DNA from: Bradyrhizobium sp. CCGUVB4N
GTDB taxonomy: Bacteria; Pseudomonadota; Alphaproteobacteria; Rhizobiales; Xanthobacteraceae
Assembly: GCF_024199945.1 (NCBI RefSeq)
Contig: NZ_JANADP010000001.1
Span: 3,968,001 to 4,032,000, forward strand
Direction of reading: 5' to 3'
Length of the DNA stretch: 64,000 bases
Shown here one piece after another: positions 61,732 to 64,000 of this stretch (within the stretch, counting starts at the first letter, position 1; each line of letters starts with the position of its first letter). Position numbers and translations under genes: made by a program. The notes under the pieces are model-generated. The model saw only the letters and a program-made list of their open reading frames with translations. It was not told where the DNA came from and ran no database searches.

Positions 61732-63201
61732 TCAGTCCAGTTCAGCGACCGCCTGTGCCAGGAGCTTGCAGCCCCGCTCGATCTGCGCCGTTTCCAGCGC
61801 CGAATAGCCCATGACGAGGCCGACCGACTTCCGCGCTCGGGGACCGGCGAATAGCGCGGAGACCGGATAGATGCCGACGCCCTTGGCGCGGGCGGCCTCG
61901 ATCAGCGCGCCCTCATGCTTTTGCGGCAGGCTGTCGAACCACGCCACCACGTGCAGGCCGGCGGCGGTGCCCTCGACCCTGACACGATCGCCGAAGCGGC
62001 GGTGAAGGGCGGCAAGCAGCGCCTGCTGGCGCTCGGCGTTGCGCCGGCGCACGCGCCTGACGTGACTGTCATAGGCGCCGCTCTCCAGCATCGCCGCGAG
62101 TGCCTCCTGCTCGATCAGCGGCGTGTGCCGGTCCATGATCTGCTTGGCGGCGGCGAACAGGGATCGCAAGCCCGGCGGCACCACGAGATAGCCGATCCGC
62201 AAGGTCGGTGAGAGCGTCTTGGAGACGGTACCGAGATAGATCACGTTGTCGCGGCCTTCCAGCGCATGCAGCGGCGGGATCGGCTTGGTGTCGTAGCGAT
62301 ACTCGCTGTCGTAATCGTCCTCGATCACGTAAGCGTCGTTCGCTCTCGCCCAGGCGAGCAATTGGTGCCGGCGTCCGATCGGCATCACGCCGCCGAGCGG
62401 ATATTGATGCGACGGCGTCACATAGGCGAGGCGGGCGGCGATGCCCTCGAGCCGCCCGGTCTGGAGGCCCTCGGCATCGACCGTGACCGGCATCGCGACG
62501 GCGCCCGTCGCAGCAAATGTGTGCCGTGCCATCTGGTAGCCGGGATCCTCCATGATGAAGCGGTCGCCGGCATCGAGCAGCAGGCGCGCGCAGATATCGA
62601 GGCCCTGCTGCGAGCCGTTGACGACGACGATCTGGTCGACCTCGCAGCGGATGCTGCGCGATCGCCAGAGATAGCCCTGAAGCGCGGTCCTCAGCCGCAG
62701 TGACCCGCAGGGGTCGTCATAGGCGAGCCGCTCGGGCTTGCGCGCCATTGCAGCCGTTACGGCCTTCTTCCATGCGAGCACGGGGAAGTCCGACGGCGAC
62801 AGCTCGCCATAGCGGAAGTTGGCGACGAGCCCGCGTGGCGGCTCGTTCCAGCGCGGCGGGTCCTGGCGCAATCGCTCGCCGAATGCGGACAGCCGCACCT
62901 TGCGCGTCGATGGCCGCGACGTCGCGCGGGCGCGTCCACGCTCCACCACGGCGCGCGCGACGCGCGGCCGGGCGCCAGGACGCGTCTCGATAAATCCTTC
63001 CGCCGTGAGCTGCTCATAGGCGATCGTGACGGTCGAGCGGGCCACGCCCATCTCACTGGCCAGCGCCCGCGACGACGGCAACAGGCCATCAGCGCCGTAG
63101 ACCAGCGACATGATCTGATCGCGCAAGGCCTCGTAGATCTGGCGAGCGCCCATGCGGCCGGCGCGGCGGTCGGGATTGGTTCTCTTCTGCATCATCCACA
63201 T
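61732..63201 (-). CDS. MocR-type GntR regulator with aminotransferase-like domain
   Basis: A 489-residue fusion. Residues about 17-80 are a GntR winged helix (LLPSSRALASEMGVARSTVT, IAYEQLTAEGFIETRPGARP). The remainder is a class I aminotransferase-like domain with PLP lysine in GTVSKTLSPTLRIGY and VIEDDYDSEYRYD. MocR proteins such as PdxR and GabR sense PLP and amine ligands. The downstream PaiB-like gene is a likely target or partner. ATGs at codons 3 and 4 are alternative starts. Confidence 0.9.
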   Translation of the reverse strand: MWMMQKRTNPDRRAGRMGARQIYEALRDQIMSLVYGADGLLPSSRALASEMGVARSTVTIAYEQLTAEGFIETRPGARPRVARAVVERGRARATSRPSTRKVRLSAFGERLRQDPPRWNEPPRGLVANFRYGELSPSDFPVLAWKKAVTAAMARKPERLAYDDPCGSLRLRTALQGYLWRSRSIRCEVDQIVVVNGSQQGLDICARLLLDAGDRFIMEDPGYQMARHTFAATGAVAMPVTVDAEGLQTGRLEGIAARLAYVTPSHQYPLGGVMPIGRRHQLLAWARANDAYVIEDDYDSEYRYDTKPIPPLHALEGRDNVIYLGTVSKTLSPTLRIGYLVVPPGLRSLFAAAKQIMDRHTPLIEQEALAAMLESGAYDSHVRRVRRRNAERQQALLAALHRRFGDRVRVEGTAAGLHVVAWFDSLPQKHEGALIEAARAKGVGIYPVSALFAGPRARKSVGLVMGYSALETAQIERGCKLLAQAVAELD

Positions 63202-63246
63202 TCCAGGCCGGCACTTGCTGCGGACCGGCGAGCTTGGAATGTGTTT

Positions 63247-63843
63247 CTAGCCCTGTTCGCCGAGCGTTTCGGCGTAAGTTTTGCCGTAGGGATAAAAATG
63301 TTCCTTGCGGCCCTGATCCCATTGCGCCTTGAAGCCGGGCGCCGTGATGTCCCAATCCGGGCGGCAGATCTTGCTGACGGCCCGGAGATCTCCGCGGAGC
63401 TCCTCGACGGTCGGGCGCCCGAAGAACCAGTAGCCGTTGTAGATCTTGTGAATGCGCAAGCCGGGCTCCAGCACGATGACATGCGGAATCATCGGATTGT
63501 GCACGGGGTCGGTATATTCGGCGATGTCGAGATCCTTCTGAACGATGCGCCGTGAGTCCGAGAGGAACGGCCAATGCGCGCCGACGCCGCTGCGATATTC
63601 GTTGGTCTGGGTGATGTTGTCGGTGGTGATCGTCACCAGCCGGCAATAGCCCACCTCCATCTCGCGATGAAGTTGCAGCAGCCCTTCGGCCTGGCGGCGG
63701 TCCTTCGGACAGTAGCCGCCGCGGCCGAGAACGACGACCATCGGATCGATGCCCTGCAGCTCTGAGAGCTTGCGGTGCTTGCCGGTGTGATCGCTCAGCT
63801 CGTAATCCGGAAAGGTCGCTCCCGGCACCATGTCAGTTCGCAT
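63247..63843 (-). CDS. Peroxiredoxin-like (AhpC/TSA) protein
   Basis: A 198-residue thioredoxin-fold protein. The start MVPGATFPDYELSDHTGKHR and VVLGRGGYCPKDRRQAEGLL with Cys45 fit the peroxiredoxin family, though the usual PxxxT/SxxC pocket is altered to GGYCPKD. Two more cysteines (VGYCRL, SKICRPDW) could be resolving. It probably uses a thiol to reduce peroxides, but the altered motif leaves this open. The stop of this gene and the next gene on the left are 45 bp apart; a ferredoxin-type gene ends 16 bp upstream. Confidence 0.75.
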   Translation of the reverse strand: MRTDMVPGATFPDYELSDHTGKHRKLSELQGIDPMVVVLGRGGYCPKDRRQAEGLLQLHREMEVGYCRLVTITTDNITQTNEYRSGVGAHWPFLSDSRRIVQKDLDIAEYTDPVHNPMIPHVIVLEPGLRIHKIYNGYWFFGRPTVEELRGDLRAVSKICRPDWDITAPGFKAQWDQGRKEHFYPYGKTYAETLGEQG

Positions 63844-63859
63844 AGGACTCTCCCATGTT

Positions 63860-64000
63860 CTAGAGATCGATCACGATGTCGCCTTGCGGGCGTGCGCAGC
63901 AGATCAGGACATTTCCGTCCGCCGGTGCGTCGAGCGGATCGGGCTGATAGCTGACGTCGCCGGCAACGAGCCCGCTTTCGCAGTTGTGGCACACGCCGGT
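63860..64000 (-). CDS. [2Fe-2S] ferredoxin-type domain, 5' end outside window
   Basis: The last 46 residues of a minus-strand gene are visible: TGVCHNCESGLVAGDVSY, then QPDPLDAPADGNVLICCARP and QGDIVIDL before the stop. The CxxC and a later Cys-Cys are the spacing of plant-type 2Fe-2S ferredoxin C-termini, as in the final domain of many flavin reductases. The rest of the protein lies beyond the edge. It is 16 bp upstream of the peroxiredoxin-like gene, so they may share a transcript. Confidence 0.8.
   Translation of the reverse strand, partial: TGVCHNCESGLVAGDVSYQPDPLDAPADGNVLICCARPQGDIVIDL

Overview
The window is chromosomal DNA of a GC-rich alphaproteobacterium, most likely a Bradyrhizobium or close relative. 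The evidence is circumstantial but consistent: TakP-type TRAP binding proteins, an Omp25/31-type barrel, alphaproteobacterial LexA (GTTC-N7-GTTC) and CtrA (TTAA-N7-TTAAC) sites, and a long dispersed inverted repeat of a kind I associate with bradyrhizobial intergenic DNA. I see no rRNA, tRNA, CRISPR array, transposase, phage gene or plasmid origin. About 55 protein genes are called.

Layout. 1-5 kb: a PleC/DivJ/PdhS-type kinase running off the left edge, a dehydrogenase-nhaD pair, a VOC protein and an Mrp/ApbC ATPase. 5-12 kb: two TakP-like binding proteins about 3 kb apart, separated and followed by small, decayed or orphan genes (GNAT, a YunG remnant and an intact YunG-like gene, an orphan ABC binding protein, a frameshifted BamE-like gene, a small cupin). 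This is the most eroded part of the window and carries the first inverted repeat. 12-24 kb, mostly minus strand: TauE/SafE permease (plus), alpha/beta hydrolase, the second inverted repeat, then a co-directional block of KdpD-like kinase, KdpE-like regulator, an unlisted 40-aa membrane peptide and an RND tripartite pump. 24-27 kb: beta-barrel porin, Omp31-like protein and an unlisted 57-aa lipoprotein. 27-33 kb: serine hydrolase, OmpR-type two-component pair, tannase. 32.6-37.7 kb: LacI repressor divergent from a complete ribose-type ABC importer, with two near-identical operators between them. 37.7-42.4 kb: M20 peptidase, an unknown secreted protein, and a TRAP DctQM membrane pair without a local binding protein. 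42.7-47.5 kb: LysR regulator divergent from a dehydrogenase, aldehyde dehydrogenase and DUF3100 transporter operon. 47.5-53 kb: moaA, a small lipoprotein under a CtrA box, gph, rpiA, a DUF2059 protein and glutathione reductase. 53-59.6 kb: porin, YkgJ-like protein, bicupin protein, a small gene under a LexA box, a zinc-ribbon peptide, and a carboxylate-amine ligase next to an EgtC-like amidotransferase. 59.8-64 kb: nhaA, PaiB-like protein, MocR-type regulator, peroxiredoxin-like protein and the end of a [2Fe-2S] protein.

How the genes fit together. Most of the window is uptake, efflux and envelope functions with local regulators. The observations most worth following are: the ligase plus EgtC-like amidohydrolase pair (gamma-glutamyl chemistry without egtB or egtD beside it); the SOS-box gene of unknown function; the short membrane peptide between a truncated KdpDE pair and an RND pump; two consensus CtrA sites; and the repeated pairing of TakP-like genes with YunG-like sequence. 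I see no proven new system; these are leads.
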